From Actinoplanes derwentensis (lineage in GTDB: Bacteria > Actinomycetota > Actinomycetes > Mycobacteriales > Micromonosporaceae), in assembly GCF_900104725.1 (NCBI RefSeq), contig NZ_LT629758.1, forward strand, positions 6,503,001-6,567,000: 64,000 nt of DNA, read 5' to 3'. Under the pieces are notes generated by a model, which saw only the letters and a program-made list of their open reading frames with translations, was not told the DNA's origin and searched no databases. A program made the position numbers and the translations under genes. Positions 25,085-33,340 of this stretch are shown here, piece by piece (within the stretch, counting starts at the first letter, position 1; each line of letters starts with the position of its first letter).

Positions 25085-25480
25085 ATGCACGCGATCGACA
25101 CTTCCCATGTCCCTGCCGAGCAGTTCGACCAGCTTGAGCGTGCTGCTGCCGAGATCTCGCCGGAGATGTTCGACGTCATCCGCGCCCTTACCGAGTCCAT
25201 TCGTGCGGGTGCCGAGATCACCGCGTTCGAGCCGACCGCCGCGCTGACACCGAGTGAAGTCGCTGATCGCCTCGGCATGAGTCGCGCACACCTGTACAAA
25301 CTTCTCGACCGGGGTGAAATCCCATTCGACCGCGTCGGCCGGGACCGGCGCATCCCGTTCAGCGAGGTCGTCAAGTTCGAGCATCGTCGTCAACATGACC
25401 GCCGTGAGCTCGCCGAGCGCTTCGCGCAACAACAGCAGAACCGTGCCGCTGCGATCGACGAACTTTCCGACCTACTGTGA
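25085..25480 (+). CDS. excisionase-family helix-turn-helix protein, antitoxin-like
   Basis: 131 residues, ATG 25085. The N-terminal 50 residues are helical (QFDQLERAAAEISPEMFDVI). The winged HTH of the excisionase/MerR-like kind is at about 54-100: ALTPSEVADRLGMSRAHLYK, DRGEIPFDRVGRDRRIPFSE. The C-terminal helix HRRQHDRRELAERFAQQQQ with AAIDELSDLL is typical of antitoxins that pair with PIN-domain ribonucleases in actinomycetes. Here the next gene is not a PIN protein but a DUF3039 protein. The stop overlaps a GTG at 25477 that opens only a 62-codon frame. Confidence 0.82.
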   Translation: MHAIDTSHVPAEQFDQLERAAAEISPEMFDVIRALTESIRAGAEITAFEPTAALTPSEVADRLGMSRAHLYKLLDRGEIPFDRVGRDRRIPFSEVVKFEHRRQHDRRELAERFAQQQQNRAAAIDELSDLL

Positions 25481-25541
25481 ATCGGCGCCGGCTGGGTGCG
25501 TCGCTGACGTTCCCAGCCGGCGCCGCCGGAACAATGGCTCG

Positions 25542-26546
25542 GTGGAATCCCGACGGGCGCGCCCCACCCTCCGAGTGCTTCAGGATGATCTCCGCGACGG
25601 ATGGAAGTCCCACCACCCTCAACCGGGACCCGGCGTTGGAGGGCTCGACCCGCTTTCTCCGCTGAGTGAGCTACCCCATCCGATCATCCAGAAAGCGCGG
25701 GAGTGCTTCGGCGACGACCCTCAGCAAGACAACTTCGTCGGGCCGGTAAAGAGCTGCACTCGTTTCACGCTTCTCGAGATCAAGTCCGGCCAATGGCGTG
25801 GCGGTATCTGGATCGACTCCGGCACCGGTACTTGCTGGCTTGTCTCGGCCGGGCTCGCCAAAGGTGGCCACGAAGACCGGGACGACTTCTACGAGCGGGT
25901 CAAGCGGGCCGACAAGTCTGGCGAGATCGACAAATGGCTCCCCACCGACGACGACCGCCGGCAGTTGAAGCGCGAGACCGCGGCAAAGTTGTTGACGGAC
26001 TGGGAACTGGACATCCAGCGCCTCGTCTTGGAGGCCCTGCGCACGGTCGCCGACGGCGGAACTGCGGCCTTCATGCTTCCGCACCCGAAGGACCCGGCGA
26101 AGCGGTTCGGAACCTGCGAAGTGACTCTGGAAAGAGTGCGCGAACCAGGCTTCGAGCGCGAGGAGACAGTGGTCGAGATCGAACTCGAGAACGAGTTCCG
26201 AACCTCCCACCTGGGCTGGCAGGCCACGATGCATGTGCTGATCTCGATCAGCCCGCCCGAGACGGGCTGGGACCGTTTCGGCGACACTCACTCGACGATC
26301 GACGAAATGGGAAGCCACGCCCTTCGCATCGATCAGCTGCAGAAAATCACCGATGACGGCCTGGTCGCGCAGTCGAGTTCCAACGACAAGGCTCACTACA
26401 CGCATCGACGTAATCTCGCCCAGAGCTCGGTCATGGGTCGCAGTGTCAGGTCCATGTGCGGTGTCTACTTCGTCCCTTACCGGGATCACGAATCCTTGCC
26501 CAAGTGCTCGGTCTGCGAGGAGCGCTACCACGGTCTACCCCGGTGA
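25542..26546 (+). CDS. DUF3039-domain protein with uncharacterised N-terminal region
   Basis: About 334 residues from GTG 25542; the start is uncertain (GTG 25575 is also possible) because no clear ribosome binding site is visible. The C-terminal 55 residues fit DUF3039: DKAHYTHRRNLAQSSVMGRS, then SMCGVYFVPYRDHESLPKCS with CxxC (CSVC), ending EERYHGLPR. The Cys spacing (one Cys about 22 residues before CSVC) looks like a small zinc ribbon. The N-terminal 250 residues include GGIWIDSGTGTCWLVSAGLA and EDRDDFYERVKRADKSG, which I do not recognise. The gene follows the antitoxin-like gene by 61 bp, so the pair may be an unusual two-gene module. Confidence 0.65.
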   Translation: MESRRARPTLRVLQDDLRDGWKSHHPQPGPGVGGLDPLSPLSELPHPIIQKARECFGDDPQQDNFVGPVKSCTRFTLLEIKSGQWRGGIWIDSGTGTCWLVSAGLAKGGHEDRDDFYERVKRADKSGEIDKWLPTDDDRRQLKRETAAKLLTDWELDIQRLVLEALRTVADGGTAAFMLPHPKDPAKRFGTCEVTLERVREPGFEREETVVEIELENEFRTSHLGWQATMHVLISISPPETGWDRFGDTHSTIDEMGSHALRIDQLQKITDDGLVAQSSSNDKAHYTHRRNLAQSSVMGRSVRSMCGVYFVPYRDHESLPKCSVCEERYHGLPR

Positions 26547-26577
26547 CTCAGTGGAGAGGCACGCCGACGGCGCGAGT

Positions 26578-26871
26578 TCACGGGGTGATCGGGACGACCT
26601 CCAGCAGGCCGCTCAGCACCAGGATCTGGCGGACCTGGGCGGAGGGCTCGGCCAGCAGGAAGCTGATGTGGTTGTCGCGGGCTCGCTGGAAACCGGCGAT
26701 CAGGGCGCCCAAGCCGGTCGAGTCGATGAACGAGACGCCGGCCATGTTCACCACGATGCGGTGCGGACGGGCGGCGACCGCCTCCTGCAGGGTCACCCGC
26801 ACACTCTCGACGGTGGAGATGTCGATCTCCCCGGTCAGCTCCAGAGTGGTCGTCCGGGTCTCGTCGGTCAC
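26578..26871 (-). CDS. STAS-domain anti-sigma factor antagonist
   Basis: 97 residues from GTG 26871, preceded by AAAAGGAGG. It is a single STAS domain: TTTLELTGEIDISTVESVRV, RIVVNMAGVSFIDSTGLGAL with the phosphorylatable Ser (DSTG, about residue 50), then AGFQRARDNHISFLLAEPSA. It would bind an anti-sigma kinase when unphosphorylated and release a sigma factor. No kinase is next to it; the PP2C phosphatase at 10158 is a plausible regulator on general grounds. It is divergent from fxsT with a 45 bp gap. Confidence 0.92.
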   Translation of the reverse strand: MTDETRTTTLELTGEIDISTVESVRVTLQEAVAARPHRIVVNMAGVSFIDSTGLGALIAGFQRARDNHISFLLAEPSAQVRQILVLSGLLEVVPITP

Positions 26872-26916
26872 CGGGCCTCCTTTTCTGTGGCCATCGTTGG
26901 ACGTACGGTAATCGAC

Positions 26917-29340
26917 ATGCCGATTCGTGGTGGTCTGCCGCCGCGCAACCCCCGCTTCGTAGGCCGTGACGATCTCCTGACCCTGGTGCGGGAGAAGCTC
27001 GGCAACGGCCCGGTGGTGTTGCTGCCGAGCCAGGAGCATCAGCTCGGTGGCACGGGGCGTACCCAGTTGGCGGTGGAGTATGCCCATCGCCACGCCGAAG
27101 CCTACGACCTGATCTGGTGGATCCCCGCCGAGCAGACCGCCGGCACCCGCGCCGCTCTGGCGGGGCTGGCGCACCGGCTCGGGCTGCCGGAGTCCCGTGA
27201 TCTCAATCGGACACTGGGGGCGGTGCGGGATGCGCTGAGCCGTGGTGAGCCGTACCGGAACTGGCTTGTCGTCTTCGAGAACGCGAACCGGCCCGAGGAC
27301 ATCACCCCCTATCTGCCCAGCGGCGCCGGGCACGTGCTGGTGACCAGCCGTAATCCACGGTGGACGACCGAGGTGGCGCAAGGGCTGCCGGTGCCGGTGT
27401 TCGACCGTACGGACAGTGTGGACATGCTGCGGACCCGGTCGCCGGAGTTGTCCGCGGTCGACGCGGGACGGCTGGCCGAGCGTCTGGGTGACGTACCGAT
27501 GGCTCTGGATCTGGCCGCGGCGGTCCGGGAGGCGACCGGCCGCCCGGTGGCGGGCTATCTGGAGGATTTCGACCGGCGGGCCGCCGAGCTGGCTTTCCCC
27601 ACGCCGATCCGGGTGGCCTGGGGGCTGGCCGCCGAGGCACTGGGCGCCGCCGCCCCGGCCGATCGGGTGTTGCTGGAGTTGTGCACGTTCCTGGCCAGCG
27701 CGCCGATATCGTGGCGGCTGCTGTGGGCGGCGCGCACGCTGCCACTGGAGCCGGAGCTGGCCCGCACGGTGCGGGTGGAGCGGCGGTTGCGGGCCGCGAT
27801 GCGCCGGATCGCGCGGTTCGGGCTGGCCGGCCTGGATCCGGCCGGTGAGCAGCTCACCGTGCATCCGCTGATCCGGGGCATGTTCGGGCAGGAGCTGAGT
27901 TCGGAACGGCACGCGGCGTTGCTGCGGACGGTCCGGGGCATGCTGGCCGCCGGTGATCCGGGCGACCCGGACGACCCGGCCGGCTGGTATAGGTACGCCG
28001 AACTGGCCCCGCACCTGATCCACTCCGACCTGCTCGGCGGCGACGCCGAGGAGATCCGCCAGCTGGTGATCAACTGCATCCGGTTCCATTACGCCCGCGG
28101 TGACTACGACTCCAGCCGTGACCTGGCGAACGCCGCGGTGGCCCGCTGGCGCGACGGTCTGGGCGAGTCCGCCGAGCAGACCCTGCTGGCCGGGTTCCAC
28201 CTGGCCAACGCGCTGCGGTCGGTCGGTCGCACGGTGGACGCCCGCAACCTCAACCTGCAGACCCTGCGCACCCAGCGGGAGGTGGTCGGCGCCGACGACG
28301 AGGCGACCCTGGCCACCGCCAACAGCGTCGGCGCCGATCTGCGGATGCAGGGGCATTTCGGGCAGGCCCGGCAACTCGACGCCGACAATCTGGTGCGGTT
28401 CCGGCGGCTCTTCGGGGAGAGCTATCCGGCCGCGCTGCGCTGCGCCAACAATCTCGCCGCCGACCTGCGGCTGCTCGGTGACTTCCGGGGTGCCCGGGCA
28501 CTCGACGAGCAGGTGCTCCGGCACCGGCAGGCGATCTTCGTGGACGGGCATCCGGAGACCGTGTCGTCGCGGGCCGCGCTCGCCTTCGACCTGTTCGGTC
28601 TCGGCGACTACGCCGGTGCGGCCGACGTGCTGGCCGCCCGGCCCGGCGACGCGATGCCGGCCGATCATCCGTTCGCGCTCTGGGCCGGGCGGTGCGCCGC
28701 GATGGCTGCCCGGCGGCGCGGCGAGTCCCCGGCCCGGGCGCTGGCGGTGGAGAACCTGGCGATGAGCCGGAAACGGTTCGGTGAGCTGAGCGTCGACACC
28801 CTGGCGGCGGCGGTCTCGGCGGCCAACTGCGCCCGCGCCGACGGCGACCTGGACGAGGCCCACGAGATGCTGGAACGTGCCGTGATCCGCTATCACTCGG
28901 TGCTCGGCGACGAGCATCCGTTCACCCTGGCGGCGTCGGCGGCGCTGGCCGGAGTGGTCCGGGCGACGGGCCGGCACCGCGAGGCCCGGACCATCGACCT
29001 GGAAGTGCTCGGCGGGCTGCGCCGCAGTGTCGGTCCCGACCACCCGTTCACGCTGAGCTGCGCCAACGGGCTGGTCGCCGACCTCGTCGCGGTCGGTGAG
29101 GCGCAGCGGTCTCGGGAGCTGGCGGCCGACACCCTGCGCCGTTCGCAGGCGGTCCGCGGCAGCGACCATCCGGACACCACGGCCTGCGCCTGGAACCTGG
29201 CCCGGCTCGGTACCGACGAGACCGCCCGGCAGCAGGCCCTCGACGGGCTGCGGAAAGTGTTCGGCGACGGCCACCCGGTGTTCCGGGCGACCGCCGCCGA
29301 CCTGCATCTGGAGACGGAGATGGATCTGCCGCCGCTATGA
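26917..29340 (+). CDS. fxsT: FxSxx-COOH system NB-ARC/tetratricopeptide repeat protein FxsT
   Basis: 807 residues from ATG 26917 (MPIRGGLPPRNPRFVGRDDL); the upstream extension overlaps other genes. Layout: short head, AAA/NB-ARC-like domain (about 15-330) with AVEYAHRHAEAYDLIWWIPA, VVFENANRPED and GHVLVTSRNPRW, then TPR repeats of Kin-light-chain type (about 390-790; TLRTQREVVGADDEATLAT, LRRSVGPDHPFTLSCANGLV). This matches FxsT. The usual P-loop GxGGVGKTQ is here LGGTGRTQL, with Arg in place of the Walker A Lys, so ATP binding may be impaired. The stop overlaps the convergent gene by 6 nt. Family assignment is strengthened by the FxsA-like precursor 3 kb away. Confidence 0.82.
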   Translation: MPIRGGLPPRNPRFVGRDDLLTLVREKLGNGPVVLLPSQEHQLGGTGRTQLAVEYAHRHAEAYDLIWWIPAEQTAGTRAALAGLAHRLGLPESRDLNRTLGAVRDALSRGEPYRNWLVVFENANRPEDITPYLPSGAGHVLVTSRNPRWTTEVAQGLPVPVFDRTDSVDMLRTRSPELSAVDAGRLAERLGDVPMALDLAAAVREATGRPVAGYLEDFDRRAAELAFPTPIRVAWGLAAEALGAAAPADRVLLELCTFLASAPISWRLLWAARTLPLEPELARTVRVERRLRAAMRRIARFGLAGLDPAGEQLTVHPLIRGMFGQELSSERHAALLRTVRGMLAAGDPGDPDDPAGWYRYAELAPHLIHSDLLGGDAEEIRQLVINCIRFHYARGDYDSSRDLANAAVARWRDGLGESAEQTLLAGFHLANALRSVGRTVDARNLNLQTLRTQREVVGADDEATLATANSVGADLRMQGHFGQARQLDADNLVRFRRLFGESYPAALRCANNLAADLRLLGDFRGARALDEQVLRHRQAIFVDGHPETVSSRAALAFDLFGLGDYAGAADVLAARPGDAMPADHPFALWAGRCAAMAARRRGESPARALAVENLAMSRKRFGELSVDTLAAAVSAANCARADGDLDEAHEMLERAVIRYHSVLGDEHPFTLAASAALAGVVRATGRHREARTIDLEVLGGLRRSVGPDHPFTLSCANGLVADLVAVGEAQRSRELAADTLRRSQAVRGSDHPDTTACAWNLARLGTDETARQQALDGLRKVFGDGHPVFRATAADLHLETEMDLPPL

Positions 29341-31020
29341 CTCGACGTCGATGTCGATGACGACAGGGCTCTGCTTGGCCAGCAGTTCGGTCACTCCGAG
29401 AGCCGGCATCGGCCGGGCGAAGTGGTAACCCTGGGCCCGCGCACAGGCCAGTTCCCGGAGCCGTTCGGCCTGGCCGGCGTCCTCGACACCCTCGGCCACC
29501 GGGGACAGGTTGAAGGTCCGGGCGATGTGCAGCACCGCCTCGGCCACCGAGGCGCCGCCGGTCTCCGGCATCGCCTGCACGAACGAGCGGTCGATCTTGA
29601 CCACGTCGACCGGCAGGGTGCTGAGGTGGCTGAGTGAGGAGAAACCGGTGCCGAAGTCGTCGAGCGCGATCCGGACACCCAGCTCCTTGAGCGCGGACAG
29701 CACCCGGGCCGACTCGACCAGGTCGGTGAGCGCCACCGACTCGGTCAGCTCCAGCACCAGGTCGTGCGGCGGCAGGCCGGTCCGGCGCAGCACCTCACGC
29801 ACCTCGTCGATCAGCTTGGGGTTGCCGAGCTGGGAGGCGGACAGGTTGACGTTCATCTCGAATCCGGGGAACCGGATCTGCCAGTCCATCGCCTGCCGAC
29901 AGGCCTCCTCCAGGACCCAGCCGCCGAGCCGGGGCACCTGACCGAGCTGCTCGGCCAACTCCAGGAAGAGCGCCGGCGGGACCAGGCCCTTCTCCGGGTG
30001 CCGCCAGCGGACCAGCGCCTCCACCCCGACGGTGATGCCGCCCTGGGTCAGGTCGACGATCGGCTGGTAGTGCACCTCGAACTCGCCGGCCTCCAGCCCG
30101 CGCATCAGGTCCTGCTCGGCCAGGCGGCGCTGCTCGGCCTTCGCGAACATGACCGGGTCGAACCGCCGGGCCACCCCGCCGCCGTCCCGCTTGGCCCGGA
30201 TCAGGGCCTGGTCGGCGCGGCGCAGCACCCCGTCGAGACCGCTCTGGCCGCCGCCTTCGGCGACCGCGACCCCGGCACTGGCCCGGATGTCCAGCGTCAG
30301 CCCGCCCACCTGCAGGGGACGGTGCAATTCGGTGAGGACCCGCTCGGCCACCGCGACCGCGGCCTGCTCGTCCTCCAGTCCGGGCAGCAGCACCACGAAC
30401 TCGTCACCGTCCAGCCGGGCGACCGTGTCGTTGGCGCGGACGTTCACCGCGAGCCGGTCCGCCGCGGCACGCAGCAGGTCGTCGCCGGCCGAGTGCCCGA
30501 GGGCCTCGTTGATGTCCTTGAGCCCGTCCAGGTCGACCACGATCACCGCGGTCTTGGTCCGGGACGGCTCGGCGATGACCTCGGTGGCGTACTCGGTGAA
30601 CATCCGCCGGTTGCCGAGCCCGGTCAGCGGATCCCGGAAGGCCTGCTGCGCGAGCAGCGTCTGCTGCCGGTTGCGGTCCGGGTCGATCCGCGCGCCGAGG
30701 ACCTGCCGCAGCAGCCCGGCCGCGGCGACCAGCACCAGCAGCCAGGTCCCGCCCGGCGGCAGTCCGGTGGTCACCTCCCGGATCACCACCACGATCAGCG
30801 CGGCAGCCATGGTGAGCAGCCGCATCATCCCGCGACGGGTGTCCAGCAGCAGCACGGCCAGGCCCAGGCACAGTGCCGCGAGCAGTGTGACGATCCGTCC
30901 AGCCGGGCCACCCGGCTGGGCGGGATCGGCCACCGGCCAAGCCAGCAATACCAGTGACGCGAGCACCACCGTGTCATCGACGACGACGCGTACCCGGTCC
31001 CACAGAGCGTTGCGACCCAC
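29335..31020 (-). CDS. membrane GGDEF-EAL protein (c-di-GMP metabolism)
   Basis: 561 residues from GTG 31020, with GGAGG upstream. Two to three pairs of membrane helices (about 10-105) precede a GGDEF domain (about 125-290) and an EAL domain (about 300-555). The GGDEF signature reads LDGDEF, first Gly replaced by Asp, so cyclase activity is doubtful although the inhibitory RxxD site (RAND, five residues before) is kept. The EAL side looks active: VEALVRWRHP, NVNLSASQL, ELTES, DDFGTGFSSLSHL, VKIDRSFV, EGVED and QGYHFARPM. Probably a c-di-GMP phosphodiesterase. It lies between fxsT and the hydroxylase gene, 64 bp from the latter. Confidence 0.92.
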   Translation of the reverse strand: MGRNALWDRVRVVVDDTVVLASLVLLAWPVADPAQPGGPAGRIVTLLAALCLGLAVLLLDTRRGMMRLLTMAAALIVVVIREVTTGLPPGGTWLLVLVAAAGLLRQVLGARIDPDRNRQQTLLAQQAFRDPLTGLGNRRMFTEYATEVIAEPSRTKTAVIVVDLDGLKDINEALGHSAGDDLLRAAADRLAVNVRANDTVARLDGDEFVVLLPGLEDEQAAVAVAERVLTELHRPLQVGGLTLDIRASAGVAVAEGGGQSGLDGVLRRADQALIRAKRDGGGVARRFDPVMFAKAEQRRLAEQDLMRGLEAGEFEVHYQPIVDLTQGGITVGVEALVRWRHPEKGLVPPALFLELAEQLGQVPRLGGWVLEEACRQAMDWQIRFPGFEMNVNLSASQLGNPKLIDEVREVLRRTGLPPHDLVLELTESVALTDLVESARVLSALKELGVRIALDDFGTGFSSLSHLSTLPVDVVKIDRSFVQAMPETGGASVAEAVLHIARTFNLSPVAEGVEDAGQAERLRELACARAQGYHFARPMPALGVTELLAKQSPVVIDIDVES

Positions 31021-31084
31021 GACCCACCTCCGGCGAGTCAGATCGGTTCCCGCCGGTCGGGGTTGAGTAGTCAGACAAGGGCTT

Positions 31085-32404
31085 TCAGGTGCAGTACGAG
31101 AGCCAATCCGCGAGGCTGCCGACCGGGACGCCCGGCAGCGCGAGGGCGGCCGCGCGTACCACTTCCGGGCGATGCCGCAGGGCCGGGTGCGGGGAGACGA
31201 GGGCGAGGCCGTCCCAATTGTTCTGGTACGCGGTGACAGCGGCCCCGTGATCCCCGCGCACACAGGCCGCGTCCGCGCCGCCACCGAGTTCCCGGCCGTC
31301 GACCATCGCCCGGATCAGTGGCAGCCGGGGACTGTTCGCCAGCGCCCGGCCGCTCGTCGTGGTCAGGACACCGGCGATCGGTGGTGGTCCGGAGCCGGCA
31401 TGCCACGCCGCCACCAGCCGCGCGGTGTCCTCCGGCGCGACGGTCAGGTTCCGCAGCCGCCAGCGGGCCCGGTGGTCGGCGTTCGCCAGGTCGGCCAGCC
31501 GCTGGATCTCCGGCTCGACCGGCTCGTCACACCACGATCGGACTTCGGCCAGCAGGGCGCTGGTGAACCGTACGCCCGCCGGGGTCAACTCACCGCCGGC
31601 CAGCAGCCCGGCGGCGGCCCCGGCCACCGCCGAACGCCATCGGGCGAACTCGAACGCGGCCGCCCGGCCCGGCTCGGACCGGCGGAACCGGGTGACGGCC
31701 AGATAGGCGTACGCCCCGTGCAGCACCCCGAACGCCGGCCGGGGATCGTCACGCCACGGCGAATAGCCGGCCGGCCCGCCCGGTTCGACCAGGTCGAACA
31801 GCAGATGGGTGGCGTTGAGGACGCTGTGCTGTGTCTCGTGCAGCAGCCCGGCGGCCAAGGCGTCCGGCCCGGCCGGCGACGACATGGCGACCGCCCCGAA
31901 CGCCTCGGTCGAGGTGGCGCTGATGCCTTCGGCCGACGGGTCGGGCCGCACCGGCACGATCACCCGCAACACCGCGGCCATCGTCTCCGCGGCCGGACGG
32001 TGCCGGTGGACCAGCACCGTCCACGCCCGGTCCAGACAAGTGCGCCAGTGCGCCACCTCGGCCGGGCTCAGCGCGGGAGTGGGAGTGAGGCCGAGCCGGG
32101 ACCGGACCGGGTCGGTGTCCTCCAGGCGCACCGTCAGGGTCAGGCCGGCACACCTGGAGGTGAGGACGTGCGGGCCGCACGGGCCTCGGGTACCACGCTC
32201 GGGGAGGGCGGCCCACAGACCGGTCATCGGGTCGTCGGCGTACCACCCGGGGTCTCCGGAGACCCCGCGCAACGCCTGCCGCAGGAAGAGCAGCTGCCTG
32301 GTCCGCTCGGCGCGGCGCAGCGTGCCGAGCGTGTCGGCGGTGGGCCGGCCGGCACCGAGCGCGGTGAGGGCGGCGTCGCTGAGGCGGAACGGCTGCGTAC
32401 TCAT
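31085..32404 (-). CDS. HExxH-type peptide beta-hydroxylase-like protein of the FxSxx-COOH locus
   Basis: 439 residues, ATG 32404, 7 nt after the fxsA stop. It matches the family called HExxH motif-containing putative peptide modification protein (alpha-ketoglutarate-HExxH enzymes): LLHETQHSVLNATHLL carries the metal-binding HExxH at about residue 210, preceded by ISATSTEAFGAVAMSSP. The N-terminal 200 residues include SDAALTALGAGRPTADTLGT. In related systems this domain is fused to the radical SAM enzyme FxsB and hydroxylates core peptide residues; here it is a separate protein. Expected substrate: the FxsA C-terminal segment. It forms an operon with fxsA; activity is inferred. Confidence 0.8.
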   Translation of the reverse strand: MSTQPFRLSDAALTALGAGRPTADTLGTLRRAERTRQLLFLRQALRGVSGDPGWYADDPMTGLWAALPERGTRGPCGPHVLTSRCAGLTLTVRLEDTDPVRSRLGLTPTPALSPAEVAHWRTCLDRAWTVLVHRHRPAAETMAAVLRVIVPVRPDPSAEGISATSTEAFGAVAMSSPAGPDALAAGLLHETQHSVLNATHLLFDLVEPGGPAGYSPWRDDPRPAFGVLHGAYAYLAVTRFRRSEPGRAAAFEFARWRSAVAGAAAGLLAGGELTPAGVRFTSALLAEVRSWCDEPVEPEIQRLADLANADHRARWRLRNLTVAPEDTARLVAAWHAGSGPPPIAGVLTTTSGRALANSPRLPLIRAMVDGRELGGGADAACVRGDHGAAVTAYQNNWDGLALVSPHPALRHRPEVVRAAALALPGVPVGSLADWLSYCT

Positions 32405-32411
32405 CGACCGA

Positions 32412-32594
32412 TCACAGCGCGGAGTTGAAACCGGCTATCGGCTCGCCACGGGTGGTATCCGCGGTGACCCGGCGCACCGCCTGGGCCAGCACCGAATCGT
32501 CCTGGGCGAGGAGATCGGCGAGTGGCACCTCGGAGAGATCGGTCAGCACCGAGCGCCACTCCTGCGGCTGTTCGCCCTCCTGGCTCGTGTGCAC
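32412..32594 (-). CDS. fxsA: FxSxx-COOH precursor peptide FxsA
   Basis: 60 residues from GTG 32594, with GAGGGG 6 nt upstream; the longer open frame upstream is not needed. The leader contains VLTDLSEVPLADLLAQDD and SVLAQAVRRV, a close match to the conserved FxsA leader pattern (L-x-EVPLA-L-x-x-DD-x-VLA). The C-terminus is IAGFNSAL, the Phe-x-Ser-x-x-COOH signature. It encodes a ribosomally made peptide that should be modified at this tail. It is first in a two-gene operon with the HExxH protein. Confidence 0.88.
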   Translation of the reverse strand: MHTSQEGEQPQEWRSVLTDLSEVPLADLLAQDDSVLAQAVRRVTADTTRGEPIAGFNSAL

Positions 32595-32762
32595 TTCGCC
32601 CCCTCGGCGTCCCGTTCGTGCCGGTCGATACGTTGCCTGAAGGTTACGGCGGTCGTTGGGTCGAGTGACCGGCGGGAGTCGCCACGCCGGGTGCTCGCGG
32701 CGTTTGCATGACCGTGATCTCATGGGACGTCATCACCGCAAGTCGGTAACGGAGGGCAAAAC

Positions 32763-32945
32763 GTGCTGGATGGAGAGCAGGACGCCGGTGAGGGCATCCC
32801 ACGCGCCGACATCGATGTTCGCGGGGACGCCGAGGCACCGGTGATGCCGGTGCCGACGTTCCCCACCTTTCACCACACACCGACGTTGCCGCATCAGCCC
32901 CCCGGCAACGGATTCGAGAGCGGACGCGACAGTCGTGCACGGTGA
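32763..32945 (+). CDS. small Pro/His-rich protein (60 aa)
   Basis: GTG 32763 is preceded by GGAGGG at 7 nt, a good start. The first 26 residues are acidic (VLDGEQDAGEGIPRADIDV), the middle is Pro/His/Phe-rich (PVMPVPTFPTFHHTPTLPHQ) and the end is polar (GNGFESGRDSRAR). There is no signal peptide. The gene is divergent from fxsA and its stop overlaps the next gene by 11 nt. I recognise no family. It could be a small regulatory protein or a peptide precursor; the codon pattern and start make it more likely real than not. Confidence 0.5.
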   Translation: MLDGEQDAGEGIPRADIDVRGDAEAPVMPVPTFPTFHHTPTLPHQPPGNGFESGRDSRAR

Positions 32946-33321
32946 ACACTCGCTGCCCCGACGCGGTCCGGCGCCCCCGGTCGACCGGATGGACAACGCC
33001 GAACTGGCCCGGCTGATCGAGTCCGAGCACCCCTATCGGGGGAAGGCTCTCTTCGAGCTCTGCGACCGGATCGCACTCGACGACGACGCGGCCACCAAGG
33101 TGGGGTTGCTGTCCCGGCTCACCTCGCTGCGGCGGGCGCGGCTCTTCGACCGGGTGTCGCTGGCCTGGTCGGCGATCATCGCGCTGCTGGCGGCGGAGAC
33201 CGTTCACTCGCGGGCGGAGGCGTACGACGCGTTCGGTGCGCTCGACGAGGCGGAGCGGCGGGACATGCTGGACTATCTGGAGGTCTCGGCGATCGAGGAG
33301 GCCCACCCGCGGATCACGTGA
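32935..33321 (+). CDS. hypothetical helical protein (128 aa)
   Basis: Starts at GTG 32935 inside the preceding small gene, or at ATG 32989 (MDNAELARLIESEHPY) if the Pro-rich head is excluded. All-helical: ELARLIESEHPYRGKALFE, KVGLLSRLTSLRRARLFDR, AEAYDAFGALDEAERRDML. No motif is recognised. Co-directional with, and overlapping, the 60-residue gene, so probably the same transcript. It converges on the DUF427 gene with a 19 bp gap. Confidence 0.6.
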   Translation: MHGEHSLPRRGPAPPVDRMDNAELARLIESEHPYRGKALFELCDRIALDDDAATKVGLLSRLTSLRRARLFDRVSLAWSAIIALLAAETVHSRAEAYDAFGALDEAERRDMLDYLEVSAIEEAHPRIT

Positions 33322-33340
33322 GTGGGCCCCGCTGTTGGGT

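Noticed and set aside
26578-29307. 909-codon minus-strand frame opposite fxsT
   Set aside because: Only its last 97 codons, from a good GTG with AGGAGG, form a real STAS protein; the rest is a shadow.
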